Shown here piece by piece: positions 1 through 5,847 of a stretch of DNA of 6,286 bases. Source of the stretch: Acidimicrobiales bacterium (GTDB lineage: Bacteria; Actinomycetota; Acidimicrobiia; Acidimicrobiales; Poriferisodalaceae); contig JASMKJ010000298.1 of the NCBI GenBank assembly GCA_030749275.1, forward strand, positions 1-6,286, given 5' to 3'. The notes under the pieces are model-generated. The model saw only the letters and a program-made list of their open reading frames with translations, had not been told where the DNA came from and did not search any database. Position 1 is the first letter of the stretch; each line of letters opens with the position of its first letter. Both the position numbers and the translations under genes were made by a program.

Positions 1-61
1 TAGCCAACACTCCAGGAAACTGTTTGGTGACGTTGTGCGCGGCGAGAAGGACTTCTGACAT
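1..61 (-). CDS. ABC transporter ATP-binding subunit, N-terminal fragment (nucleoside-type importer)
   Basis: Only the first 20 codons are inside the window; the gene continues off the left edge. The readable N-terminus, MSEVLLAAHNVTKQFPGVLA, fits the start of sugar/nucleoside-importer ATPases, where a short beta strand is followed by a T-K-x-F-P-G-V motif in the A-loop region. Walker A, signature and Walker B motifs lie outside. Two in-frame ATGs are possible. The one at 65-67 overlaps the stop of the preceding permease gene as ATGA. The one at 59-61 has AAAGGA at 67-72 placed 5 nt upstream and is preferred. Position directly after two permeases and a BMP lipoprotein supports the role of energising subunit of this importer. 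In the family this subunit is usually a double-cassette protein of about 500 residues; that cannot be checked here. Confidence 0.8.
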   Translation of the reverse strand, partial: MSEVLLAAHNVTKQFPGVLA

Positions 62-63
62 GT

Positions 64-1056
64 TCATCCTTTCTCGTAGGTCTGACCCAGCGCTGCTGGG
101 TCGCGCATCGACCCCATGAGTCCGCTAATGGCCACAACAATGATCGTTACGACAAACGGCAACATCCCCACGAACTGTGGTGGGATATCAAAGGTGTTGT
201 TTAATTGAAATTGATTTTGGAGCGCGGTGGTAAACCCAAAAAATAGTGCTGCAGCATATGCACCAAACGGTGTCCTTCGCCCAAAAATCATGACGGCTAG
301 CGCCAAGAATCCTCGACCTCCAGACATAGCGCGACTAAACGTGCCCACAGCTTCTAGCGCTAGATAGGAGCCCCCGAGACCGGCTAATCCGCCGGCGATG
401 GTGACGTTGAGGTATCTCAGTTTCAACACATCGATGCCGACGGTGTCAGCAGCTCCCGGATGTTCTCCGATGGCCCTGGTTCGCATACCCCAAACAGACC
501 GAAAAAGTGCGACGTGAACCAAAACAAGTAAAGCCATCGTTAGGTAGGTCAGAGGGGGTCTGCTGAAAAAGACCGTTCCGATAAGTGGGAGGTCCGCAAG
601 CGGGCCGAGATCAATGTTCGTGTACTTACCGATTCCCAGTGAGCGACTGCGGTCATAGAAGAAGGAAGTCAAGCCCAATGCCGCAATGTTCAGAACGGTT
701 CCGGCGATGATCTGGTCAACCTTGAGACCTACCGCCATCGCAGCCAGTAGCCATCCCATGATCAGGCCCATCCCGACACCGGCAACGGTGCCTAGGAATA
801 GGGATCCCGTCATCGAGGCGATGGTGAAGGCCACAAAAGCTGACATCAAGAATTGGCCTTCGATGCCTATGTTGACAACTCCGGAGCGTTCCCCGATCAT
901 TCCGCACATAGCGCCCAGAGCCAAGAGGGTCGCTGCGCGAACCGTCCCTGCAAGGACGGCGGTCGTTTGGGGACCGTCGGCGGCGTAGAACATCCATGCG
1001 ACGAAAATCAACAGCGCAGCGCCTGCGTATAAGAACTGCTTCTGTCGCGGTTTCAT
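64..1056 (-). CDS. ABC transporter permease, second membrane subunit of BMP/nucleoside-type importer
   Basis: This is a 330-residue, very hydrophobic protein of the BPD_transp_2 (RbsC/LivH-like) permease family, with about 8-10 predicted membrane segments by eye. Recognisable family motifs are GERSGVVNIGIEGQ at residues 55-68, LKVDQIIAGTVLN at 111-123, a cytoplasmic loop RTRAIGEHPGAADTVGID at 192-209, and SGGRGFLALAVMIFGR at 245-260. The last two resemble the ATPase-contacting region of nucleoside-importer permeases such as Bacillus YufQ/NupQ. The ATG start overlaps the stop of the upstream permease as ATGA, so translation is probably coupled; only a weak GGGG-type ribosome site precedes it. 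It should pair with the upstream permease as a heterodimer in the cytoplasmic membrane. Length is usual for the family. Nucleoside as substrate is inferred from the family, and related sugars or other purine-like compounds cannot be excluded. Confidence 0.9.
   Translation of the reverse strand: MKPRQKQFLYAGAALLIFVAWMFYAADGPQTTAVLAGTVRAATLLALGAMCGMIGERSGVVNIGIEGQFLMSAFVAFTIASMTGSLFLGTVAGVGMGLIMGWLLAAMAVGLKVDQIIAGTVLNIAALGLTSFFYDRSRSLGIGKYTNIDLGPLADLPLIGTVFFSRPPLTYLTMALLVLVHVALFRSVWGMRTRAIGEHPGAADTVGIDVLKLRYLNVTIAGGLAGLGGSYLALEAVGTFSRAMSGGRGFLALAVMIFGRRTPFGAYAAALFFGFTTALQNQFQLNNTFDIPPQFVGMLPFVVTIIVVAISGLMGSMRDPAALGQTYEKG
67..72 (-). promoter_or_regulatory. Ribosome binding site of the ATPase gene
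   Basis: On the minus strand AAAGGA is followed by 5 nt and then the ATG at 59-61. It lies within the last codons of the upstream permease and touches the alternative ATG at 65-67. The spacing favours the inner ATG and fits translational coupling to the permease gene. Confidence 0.5.
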
Positions 1057-2123
1057 GACTTACCCCAACCGGCGCCAAGCCTGAGTTGCTCAGAATTGTC
1101 GTCGCGCATCCGCAGCACCCAACGGATGATGATCGGAGCCGCAACGAAGAACAGTATGAGTGCCTGAATGACGTCGATAAGTTCGGGCGCGACACCTGCT
1201 TTGAACTGCATCCGAGAGGCACCTGCCTCCATCAATCCGACTAGCAAGGCTGCGGGAATCACCCCTAGTGGGTTAGCACGAGCTAACAGAGCGATGGTGA
1301 TCCCCTCGAAGCCGAGACCCACGTTGACTCCTGCTTCAAATCTGCCGTCGACACCGAGGCTCTCAACAGCGCCACCAAGACCAGCGAGCATTCCGGCGAC
1401 CGCCATGGTGGAAGCCATGATCCAGCCGACTCTGATCCCCGAGTACTGCGCCGCGTTTCGGTTGTGACCGACGCTGCGGACTTCGAAACCATACGTGGTT
1501 CTCTCGAGTACTGCCCAGCAAGCCACCGCTACAACGACTGCCAAGAGAAAACCCACGGGCACGGCACCCAGTGTCGGAATAGTCGCCGAGTCTTCGACGA
1601 GCGGCGTTCGAGCGACAATGTTGTTACCGGAGTTGTCTTTCCAGGGATTCGCCGAAAGCCAGTCCGTGAGGTTGCCGGCGACAAAGTTCAACATGATGGT
1701 GACGATTACCTCGTGAGCACCAGTCGTCGCTTTGAGGGCGCCAGCAATACCACCCCATATGGCACCTGCAATCGCTCCGGCCACCAACGCCGCGGGTAGA
1801 TGGATCACCATCGGCAACCCGTCAATGCCGAATCCAACTCCAGCAGCAAAAACAGCTCCGACCAGCAGTTGGCCTTGGCCACCAATGTTGAACATTCCAG
1901 CCTTGAACGCGACCGCTACCGCTAGTCCCCCAAAGATAAGCGGTGTCGCCTTTTGCAGTGTCCGCAAGAGGGCATCAGCGTCACCTAGTCCTCCCACCAC
2001 TAGGGCCGTGTAGGCAGTGACGGGTGAAGCGTTTTGAGAAAGAATGAGAACTACGCCGATCAATAGACCGAACACCACCGCTGCAAGCGGGATAGCGATG
2101 GTTCGGAGGATGGAGCGGCTCAT
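1053..2123 (-). CDS. ABC transporter permease, first membrane subunit of BMP/nucleoside-type importer
   Basis: This 356-residue membrane protein belongs to the BPD_transp_2 family (YufP/NupP-like). The first membrane segment lies at about residues 9-28. Motifs seen are FKAGMFNIGGQGQ at 73-85, GAHEVIVTIMLN at 135-146, RSVGHNRNAAQYSGI at 216-230 and GFEGITIALLARANPLG at 271-287; the last two are typical of the cytoplasmic coupling region. A non-membrane stretch around 157-182 may be an external loop. An in-frame GTG at 2142-2144 would add seven residues (MVPPSRV). It lies inside the 3' arm of a strong hairpin and has no ribosome site, so the ATG at 2121-2123 was chosen, although it also lacks a clear Shine-Dalgarno sequence. 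The gene follows the BMP lipoprotein gene and overlaps the next permease by 4 nt (ATGA). It forms the transmembrane heterodimer with that protein. Confidence 0.9.
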   Translation of the reverse strand: MSRSILRTIAIPLAAVVFGLLIGVVLILSQNASPVTAYTALVVGGLGDADALLRTLQKATPLIFGGLAVAVAFKAGMFNIGGQGQLLVGAVFAAGVGFGIDGLPMVIHLPAALVAGAIAGAIWGGIAGALKATTGAHEVIVTIMLNFVAGNLTDWLSANPWKDNSGNNIVARTPLVEDSATIPTLGAVPVGFLLAVVVAVACWAVLERTTYGFEVRSVGHNRNAAQYSGIRVGWIMASTMAVAGMLAGLGGAVESLGVDGRFEAGVNVGLGFEGITIALLARANPLGVIPAALLVGLMEAGASRMQFKAGVAPELIDVIQALILFFVAAPIIIRWVLRMRDDNSEQLRLGAGWGKS

Positions 2124-2132
2124 AACGCGACT

Positions 2133-2165
2133 TGGGGGCACCACTCAAGATGAGCGGTGCCCCCA
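2133..2165 (-). promoter_or_regulatory. Strong intercistronic RNA hairpin between lipoprotein and permease genes
   Basis: The arms 2147-2133 and 2165-2151 pair over 15 positions around a 3-nt loop at 2148-2150. They comprise a 10-bp outer stem (TGGGGGCACC with its complement), one G-U wobble (2155/2143), and a 4-bp inner stem (CTCA/TGAG). The odd position is G-U only in minus-strand RNA, whereas the plus strand would have A-C, which points to selection as minus-strand RNA. No U-run follows, so a classical intrinsic terminator is unlikely. The hairpin starts 15 nt after the lipoprotein stop and ends 9 nt before the permease ATG. It could protect the lipoprotein mRNA 3' end, cause partial termination, or restrain permease translation. 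Confidence 0.75.
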
Positions 2166-2180
2166 TTCAAGTCGAAGTTC

Positions 2181-3200
2181 CTATCCAGGCATGGGATTTA
2201 TCGACCCATCGGCCAATCCCGCCATAACCTCCGCAAGCATGTCCCGCATTTCGTCAGTCACGATGCTGTCAAAGTCGTGGTGCGGAGCAAGGCCTACCTC
2301 GCCGAAGTAATTCCCACCTTGCATGGTTCCGGCGTATGCCTGACTAATCAGTTCCGCCACTCCCACGTCGATGAGCTTCATCGCGCTGGTCACCAGGCAT
2401 GGGTGCGCCTCAGGCACTGTGAACCATTGATCTGAGTCAACACCGACGCACAGGGCGCCAGCTTCACCAGCTACTTCGATCAACGCTCCATTACCGGTCG
2501 CTCCTCCAGCACCGAAGATAATGTCGGCACCTTGATCCAATGCTTGACGGGCGGTGGTCGCACCCCATTCGGGATCACCGAAGGCCACGTCGAGTCCACC
2601 GGGGTGGTACGTGGAGATCGTTTGCACACCCGGGTTGGTATACCGAGCACCGTTTTCCCAGCCTTCTTTGAAGAAGACAACTGGAGGAACGAGGTCAGTG
2701 CCGAGAACTGCGCCAACAATGTTGGTCTCAGTCAGCATGCCGGCGAGAGCGCCCGCCATGAATCCCGCGTTGGCTTCAGGGAACATCAGCCCCGCGAGGT
2801 TCGGCAGTGCTTCGTTCTGCCATTGGTCAACACCGATGAACATCACATCTGGGTTTGCTTTAGCGGCTTCAATTGTCGCTTCTCCCAAACCGAAACCGAC
2901 AGTCACAATGATCTTCGCTCCGTCGTCCACAAAGAGCTGAATATTGTTCGCGTAATCTTTAGATTCTTCAGTTTCAATGTAACTAGCGGTAGCTGAAGCA
3001 GGGATATTCGCTGCGCCGTCTTGGGCACCTTCCCATGCTGACTGGTTGAAGCTCTTGTCATCAACCTTGCCGGTATCGGTGACGAGTCCGATCGAGTAAC
3101 CGCCAGAAATTCCCCCTCCGCCGTCACTACTACATGCTGCTGCAGTGACAAGTCCGAGGACCATCAGTAGGGCGAGGAGATGTCGCCGCTTCGGAGCCAT
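2181..3200 (-). CDS. BMP-family (PnrA-like) substrate-binding lipoprotein of ABC importer
   Basis: This 339-residue protein is the extracytoplasmic, membrane-anchored ligand receptor of the importer. It has a basic N-terminus (KRRH at 4-7), a hydrophobic core at 8-19 and a lipobox ending AAAC at 20-23, so Cys23 would be lipidated. A Ser/Gly linker follows. The mature domain shows BMP signatures: GLVTDTGKVDDKSFNQ at 38-53, FIGVDQW at 121-127, the block around 140-184 (FPEANAGFMAGALAG then a Gly/Trp-rich KEGWENGA), GADIIFGAGGATGNG at 224-238, GVDSDQW at 253-259 and TSAMKLIDVGV at 271-281. PnrA-type members bind purine nucleosides; that substrate is inferred from the family. The ATG at 3198-3200 was chosen because AAGGA at 3208-3212 lies 7 nt upstream; the GTG at 3204-3206 is too close to it. 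The gene leads the operon with two permeases and an ATPase. Confidence 0.92.
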   Translation of the reverse strand: MAPKRRHLLALLMVLGLVTAAACSSDGGGGISGGYSIGLVTDTGKVDDKSFNQSAWEGAQDGAANIPASATASYIETEESKDYANNIQLFVDDGAKIIVTVGFGLGEATIEAAKANPDVMFIGVDQWQNEALPNLAGLMFPEANAGFMAGALAGMLTETNIVGAVLGTDLVPPVVFFKEGWENGARYTNPGVQTISTYHPGGLDVAFGDPEWGATTARQALDQGADIIFGAGGATGNGALIEVAGEAGALCVGVDSDQWFTVPEAHPCLVTSAMKLIDVGVAELISQAYAGTMQGGNYFGEVGLAPHHDFDSIVTDEMRDMLAEVMAGLADGSINPMPG

Positions 3201-3206
3201 ATTCAC

Positions 3207-3303
3207 ATCCTTAGTTCTTGAGGGACCGTCCCCTCACGAGACAATTAGCGTCCCCGACCCTAGTTCTGTTTTTGTTCCCTCTGAGGACGAATCTCAACTT
3301 TCG
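3207..3303 (-). promoter_or_regulatory. Leader/intergenic region before the lipoprotein gene
   Basis: This 97-bp gap is the longest between minus-strand genes here and the likely place for an importer promoter. It contains a near-palindrome at 3220-3235 (GAGGGACCGTCCCCTC on the plus strand, with one unpaired C) and a short palindrome CCTCTGAGG at 3278-3286. On the minus strand an actinobacterial-like -10 (TAGGGT, 3257-3262) occurs, but no convincing -35 lies 16-18 nt upstream. An A-rich stretch at about 3266-3276 follows the short palindrome; no convincing terminator for the methyltransferase gene is visible. No riboswitch core was recognised. Confidence 0.3.
3208..3212 (-). promoter_or_regulatory. 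Ribosome binding site of BMP lipoprotein gene
   Basis: AAGGA on the minus strand is spaced 7 nt from the ATG at 3198-3200. For the alternative GTG at 3204-3206 the spacing would be only 1 nt. This decides the start. Confidence 0.6.
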
Positions 3304-3921
3304 TCACAAGACAGCGTGTTGGCGAATCCAAGTGTGCATCGCTATACCCGAAGCAACTCCCGCATTGATTGATCGAGTTGAGCCGAATTGACTGATGGAA
3401 AGCACCAGTTCCGCCATGTCTCGAACGAGAGGTGATAACCCAGGGCCTTCTTGTCCGAAAACTAGAACGCATTGCTTCGGCAGGGTCGTTGTCTCGATCG
3501 GCTGCGCTCCGGGAAGATTGTCGATGCCGACGACCGTTAACTCCTGTTCAATCATCGCCGCAACAAATTCTTCGACAGTTGGGTGATGTTGGAGATGCTG
3601 ATACCGGTCGGTGACCATTGCACCTCGTCGGTTCCACTTCCTGTCGCCAACAATATGTACCGCCGATGCCAAAAAAGCATTGGCATTGCGGACGACAGTC
3701 CCAATGTTCAAGTCGTGTTGCCAATTCTCTATGGCGACATGGAAGGGGTGGCGACGTAAGTCAAGGTCGTCGACAATGGCTTCACGACGCCAGTAGCGGT
3801 ATTGGTCTAGGACGTTACGCCGATCGCCGTCACGCAACAGGTCCGGGTCGTATTGATCTCCCTGCGGCCAAGGCCTGGGGTGAGGGCCGACCCCAACTTC
3901 TTCGTTGGGATATTCAGTCAT
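3304..3921 (-). CDS. TrmH/SpoU-family RNA 2'-O-methyltransferase (SPOUT fold)
   Basis: This 205-residue protein should transfer a methyl group from S-adenosylmethionine to a ribose 2'-OH of tRNA or rRNA; the exact target cannot be told. All three SPOUT motifs are present. Motif 1 spans residues 66-79, with Asn66, NIG at 72-74 and the probable catalytic Arg78. Motif 2 is VLVFGQEGPGLS at 152-163. Motif 3 is ISQFGSTRSINAGVASGI at 176-193, with Asn186. Motif 3 has Gln-Phe where many family members have Pro-Met; I recall this variant from actinobacterial homologues. The first 60 or so residues are Pro/Arg/Asp-rich and may serve as an RNA-binding or family-specific extension. The ATG is preceded by GAGG at 3931-3934 with a 9-nt spacer. 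The gene starts 23 nt after the epimerase stop, so it is probably co-transcribed with ccr and the epimerase gene without an obvious functional link. Confidence 0.88.
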   Translation of the reverse strand: MTEYPNEEVGVGPHPRPWPQGDQYDPDLLRDGDRRNVLDQYRYWRREAIVDDLDLRRHPFHVAIENWQHDLNIGTVVRNANAFLASAVHIVGDRKWNRRGAMVTDRYQHLQHHPTVEEFVAAMIEQELTVVGIDNLPGAQPIETTTLPKQCVLVFGQEGPGLSPLVRDMAELVLSISQFGSTRSINAGVASGIAMHTWIRQHAVL

Positions 3922-3944
3922 CTCGTTCGACCTCGGTGAAGGTT

Positions 3945-4346
3945 CTATTCCTGAACCAGTTCAATCAAGGTACCGAAGCTTCCTTTAGGGTGCATAAATG
4001 CAACAGTGGTCCCTCGTGATCCCGGGCGAGGAGTGTCATCGATTGGAGTTGCGCCCGCGGCAACCATGGCTTCAAGTGCTGCTTGGCAATCATCAACGCG
4101 GTAACCGATGTGGTGGAGCCCTTCGCCTCTCTTATCGAGATATTTCGCTATCGGTGAGTCGGGGCGGGTCGCGGTAGTCAGTTGGATGTAGCTGTCCGCG
4201 ACCTTGACCAGCGCCTCCTCAACGCCGTCGCTTTCAACAACTTCGCGGTGGTGAACTTCTGCGCCGAAGGCCTTTTGGTAATAGGCAATAGCAGCTTCTA
4301 AGTCATGGACAGCGATGGCGACATGGTCAATTTCGGTAAGGATCAT
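3945..4346 (-). CDS. mce: Methylmalonyl-CoA (ethylmalonyl-CoA) epimerase
   Basis: This 133-residue cytosolic enzyme of the vicinal-oxygen-chelate (glyoxalase) fold interconverts (R)- and (S)-methylmalonyl-CoA. In the ethylmalonyl-CoA pathway the same enzyme type also acts on ethylmalonyl-CoA. Two beta-alpha-beta-beta-beta modules are visible. The four expected metal ligands, numbered from the ATG used here, are His8 in IDHVAIAV, Gln55 in YIQLTT, His79 in LHHIGYRV and Glu129 in LIELVQE. Length matches the family. The ATG at 4344-4346 is preceded by GGAG (4353-4356) with a 6-nt spacer. A TTG at 4350-4352 could add two residues but has no usable ribosome site. The gene starts 17 nt after the ccr stop, so the two are almost certainly one transcript. 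This context favours the ethylmalonyl-CoA pathway over a role in propionate breakdown alone. Confidence 0.92.
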   Translation of the reverse strand: MILTEIDHVAIAVHDLEAAIAYYQKAFGAEVHHREVVESDGVEEALVKVADSYIQLTTATRPDSPIAKYLDKRGEGLHHIGYRVDDCQAALEAMVAAGATPIDDTPRPGSRGTTVAFMHPKGSFGTLIELVQE

Positions 4347-4352
4347 GGTCAA

Positions 4353-4356
4353 CTCC
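4353..4356 (-). promoter_or_regulatory. Ribosome binding site of the epimerase gene
   Basis: GGAG on the minus strand, 6 nt before the ATG at 4344-4346. It lies in the 17-nt gap after the ccr stop and argues against the TTG at 4350-4352. Confidence 0.55.
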
Positions 4357-4363
4357 GGGATAG

Positions 4364-5722
4364 CTACTCAAGAGATTCAGCGTGGCGTTGGAACAAAGTG
4401 ATTTTGTCTTCTCCAATAGCGTCGCGCTTTTCATCGTTTGTGACCCCTAATCCTGCTTCAGGAGCCAAACAAAGCACACCTAGTTTCCCCTCATGTTGAT
4501 TGTGGTGCACCTGATTCGCGGCTTCTCCAGTGTCAACAAGCGCAAACGTCTTGGACAAAATGGGTTGTATCCGGCCTTGGTCGAGGAGCCGGTTCATCTC
4601 CCAAGCTTCGGCGTAATTCGCGAAATGGCTCGAGACGATCTGCTTCAGACGCATCCAGAGATGTCGATTGTCATACTCGATCATGTACCCGGTGGTAGCC
4701 GCACACGTGACTATCTTGCCCCCGCGTTTGGTCACAAACACGGAGGCCCCCATTGTTGAGCGGCCGGGATGTTCGAAGACAATGTCTGGGTCATCGTTGA
4801 TGAAGCCACGTACCTTCTTGCCCAAGCGACGCCATTCTCCTTCATCCTGAGTGTGATCATCAGACCAGAACTGATAGCTCTCTTCATTGCGGTCTATTAC
4901 ATGTTCGACACCGAGCTCATGGAGCAGTTCAACTTTGTCGGCGGAGCTAACGACTCCTATGGGGGTTCCGCCTCCATTCAGCACTAGCTGACAGGCGTAA
5001 CCACCGAGACCACCCGAAGCTCCCCAAATAAGGACGTTGTCGCCTTGTTTCATTCTTGCCGCATTGTCGCCAACCAGCATGCGGTAGGAGGTGGAAGCGC
5101 AAAGCGCGTTGACGGCAGCTTCTTCCCACGTCAGGTGGGCGGGTTTCGGCATCAGTTGGTTGGCTTTGACGATGGACAGATCAGCGAGTCCGCCAAAGTT
5201 GCTCTCAAATCCCCATATCCGTTGATTTGAGGCCAGCATTGAATCTTCGTGTGCTGCCGGATCCTGATCATCAACATAGTTGCAGTGAACCGCTACCCGG
5301 TCGCCCGGTTTCCAGTTCCGTACCGCTGACCCAACCTTGAGTACGACACCGGAGGCATCGGATCCAATCACGTGATGGTCGAGGGCGTGGCGTGCTCCCC
5401 AACTGCTCTCTCGGCCCAAACGATCCAGAAAACCAAATGTTGGGAGAGGTTCAAAGATCGATGTCCATACGGTGTTGAAATTGATTGAACTTGCCATGAC
5501 CGCGAGATACGCCTCGTCAGGAGCGAGATCAGGGGTGGGGACTTCATCGATATGAATCGATTCCCGCGGGTCCTTTTCCGACGATTGCCGACCTTCGAAC
5601 ATATTTTGTTCGTCTCTGGTTACGTACGCGGCTCGGTAACTTTCAGGGATTTCAAGTGCCGCTATTTCATCGCTGGTTGCGTCGGCTTGAATGGCTTCAA
5701 GAATGTGCTGCATGGAGGACAA
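4364..5722 (-). CDS. ccr: Crotonyl-CoA carboxylase/reductase
   Basis: This 452-residue member of the zinc-independent medium-chain dehydrogenase/reductase family carries out NADPH-dependent reductive carboxylation of crotonyl-CoA to ethylmalonyl-CoA, the key step of the ethylmalonyl-CoA pathway. The N-terminal GroES-like substrate domain holds SSINFNTVWTSIFEP at residues 78-92. The cofactor domain holds GASGGLGGYACQL at 234-246, and FEHPGRSTMGASVFVT lies at 316-331. Residues known to hold CO2 in the Kitasatospora enzyme (Asn81, Phe170, Glu171, His365) have counterparts at Asn81, Phe172, Glu173 and His366, so a true carboxylase is favoured over a simple enoyl- or acrylyl-CoA reductase. Length is typical. 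The start is TTG at 5720-5722, because GGAGAG (5727-5732) suits it; the ATG at 5711-5713 (MQHILEAI) is 13 nt from that site but remains possible. The epimerase gene follows 17 nt downstream, and a thiolase gene is divergent. Confidence 0.95.
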   Translation of the reverse strand: MSSMQHILEAIQADATSDEIAALEIPESYRAAYVTRDEQNMFEGRQSSEKDPRESIHIDEVPTPDLAPDEAYLAVMASSINFNTVWTSIFEPLPTFGFLDRLGRESSWGARHALDHHVIGSDASGVVLKVGSAVRNWKPGDRVAVHCNYVDDQDPAAHEDSMLASNQRIWGFESNFGGLADLSIVKANQLMPKPAHLTWEEAAVNALCASTSYRMLVGDNAARMKQGDNVLIWGASGGLGGYACQLVLNGGGTPIGVVSSADKVELLHELGVEHVIDRNEESYQFWSDDHTQDEGEWRRLGKKVRGFINDDPDIVFEHPGRSTMGASVFVTKRGGKIVTCAATTGYMIEYDNRHLWMRLKQIVSSHFANYAEAWEMNRLLDQGRIQPILSKTFALVDTGEAANQVHHNQHEGKLGVLCLAPEAGLGVTNDEKRDAIGEDKITLFQRHAESLE

Positions 5723-5726
5723 GTTA

Positions 5727-5732
5727 CTCTCC
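5727..5732 (-). promoter_or_regulatory. Ribosome binding site of ccr, favouring a UUG start
   Basis: GGAGAG on the minus strand. From the end of GGAG there are 6 nt to the TTG at 5720-5722, but about 13-15 nt to the in-frame ATG at 5711-5713, which is too far. No other purine-rich site precedes the ATG; the bases directly before it are TCCTCC. Confidence 0.5.
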
Positions 5733-5831
5733 GGTAATGAGGGGGTGGCTCACCTGTGCTCAGGACATTCGCCGACCCATGCACCAATGATCCACGAAAT
5801 CTACACTTAGAGGAGTAGAAGTAGAAACTCT

Positions 5832-5841
5832 GGAGAAGGAG
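5832..5841 (+). promoter_or_regulatory. Ribosome binding site of the thiolase gene
   Basis: GGAGAAGGAG ends 6 nt before the ATG at 5848-5850. It is the strongest ribosome site in the window and contains two overlapping GGAG/AGGAG cores. Confidence 0.7.
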
Positions 5842-5847
5842 CGGTTC

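Larger units (their letters stand above)
5723..5847. promoter_or_regulatory. Divergent promoter region between ccr and the thiolase gene
   Basis: These 125 bp must carry both divergent promoters unless transcription enters from elsewhere. A direct repeat GCTCA-n5-GCTCA (5748-5752 and 5758-5762) has a 10-bp period, one helical turn, and overlaps a small inverted repeat GGTG-GCT-CACC (5744-5754); it is a candidate operator. On the plus strand TACACT at 5802-5807 resembles a -10 box for the thiolase gene, but no good -35 was found. A tandem GTAGAA (5815-5826) lies in the purine-rich leader. No promoter for ccr could be named. Confidence 0.35.

Noticed and set aside
716..1222. A 168-codon minus-strand frame overlapping both permeases
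   Set aside because: Cys/Arg-rich translation in an alternative frame of two well-supported membrane proteins; no ribosome site or motif.
2133..2165. Hairpin as a classical intrinsic terminator
   Set aside because: No run of U follows the stem in the minus direction (AGTCGCG instead), and transcription must continue into the permease genes.
2532..2996. A 154-codon plus-strand reading frame inside the lipoprotein gene
   Set aside because: It lies wholly antisense to a strongly supported BMP gene, has no recognisable domain and has the mixed composition of a shadow frame.
3207..3303. Purine-type riboswitch in the importer leader
   Set aside because: The gap is short and shows no conserved purine-riboswitch core or loop-loop sequences; only small palindromes are visible.
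3618..4019. A 133-codon plus-strand reading frame across the methyltransferase and epimerase genes
   Set aside because: Antisense to two conserved genes and spanning their junction, with no family motif.
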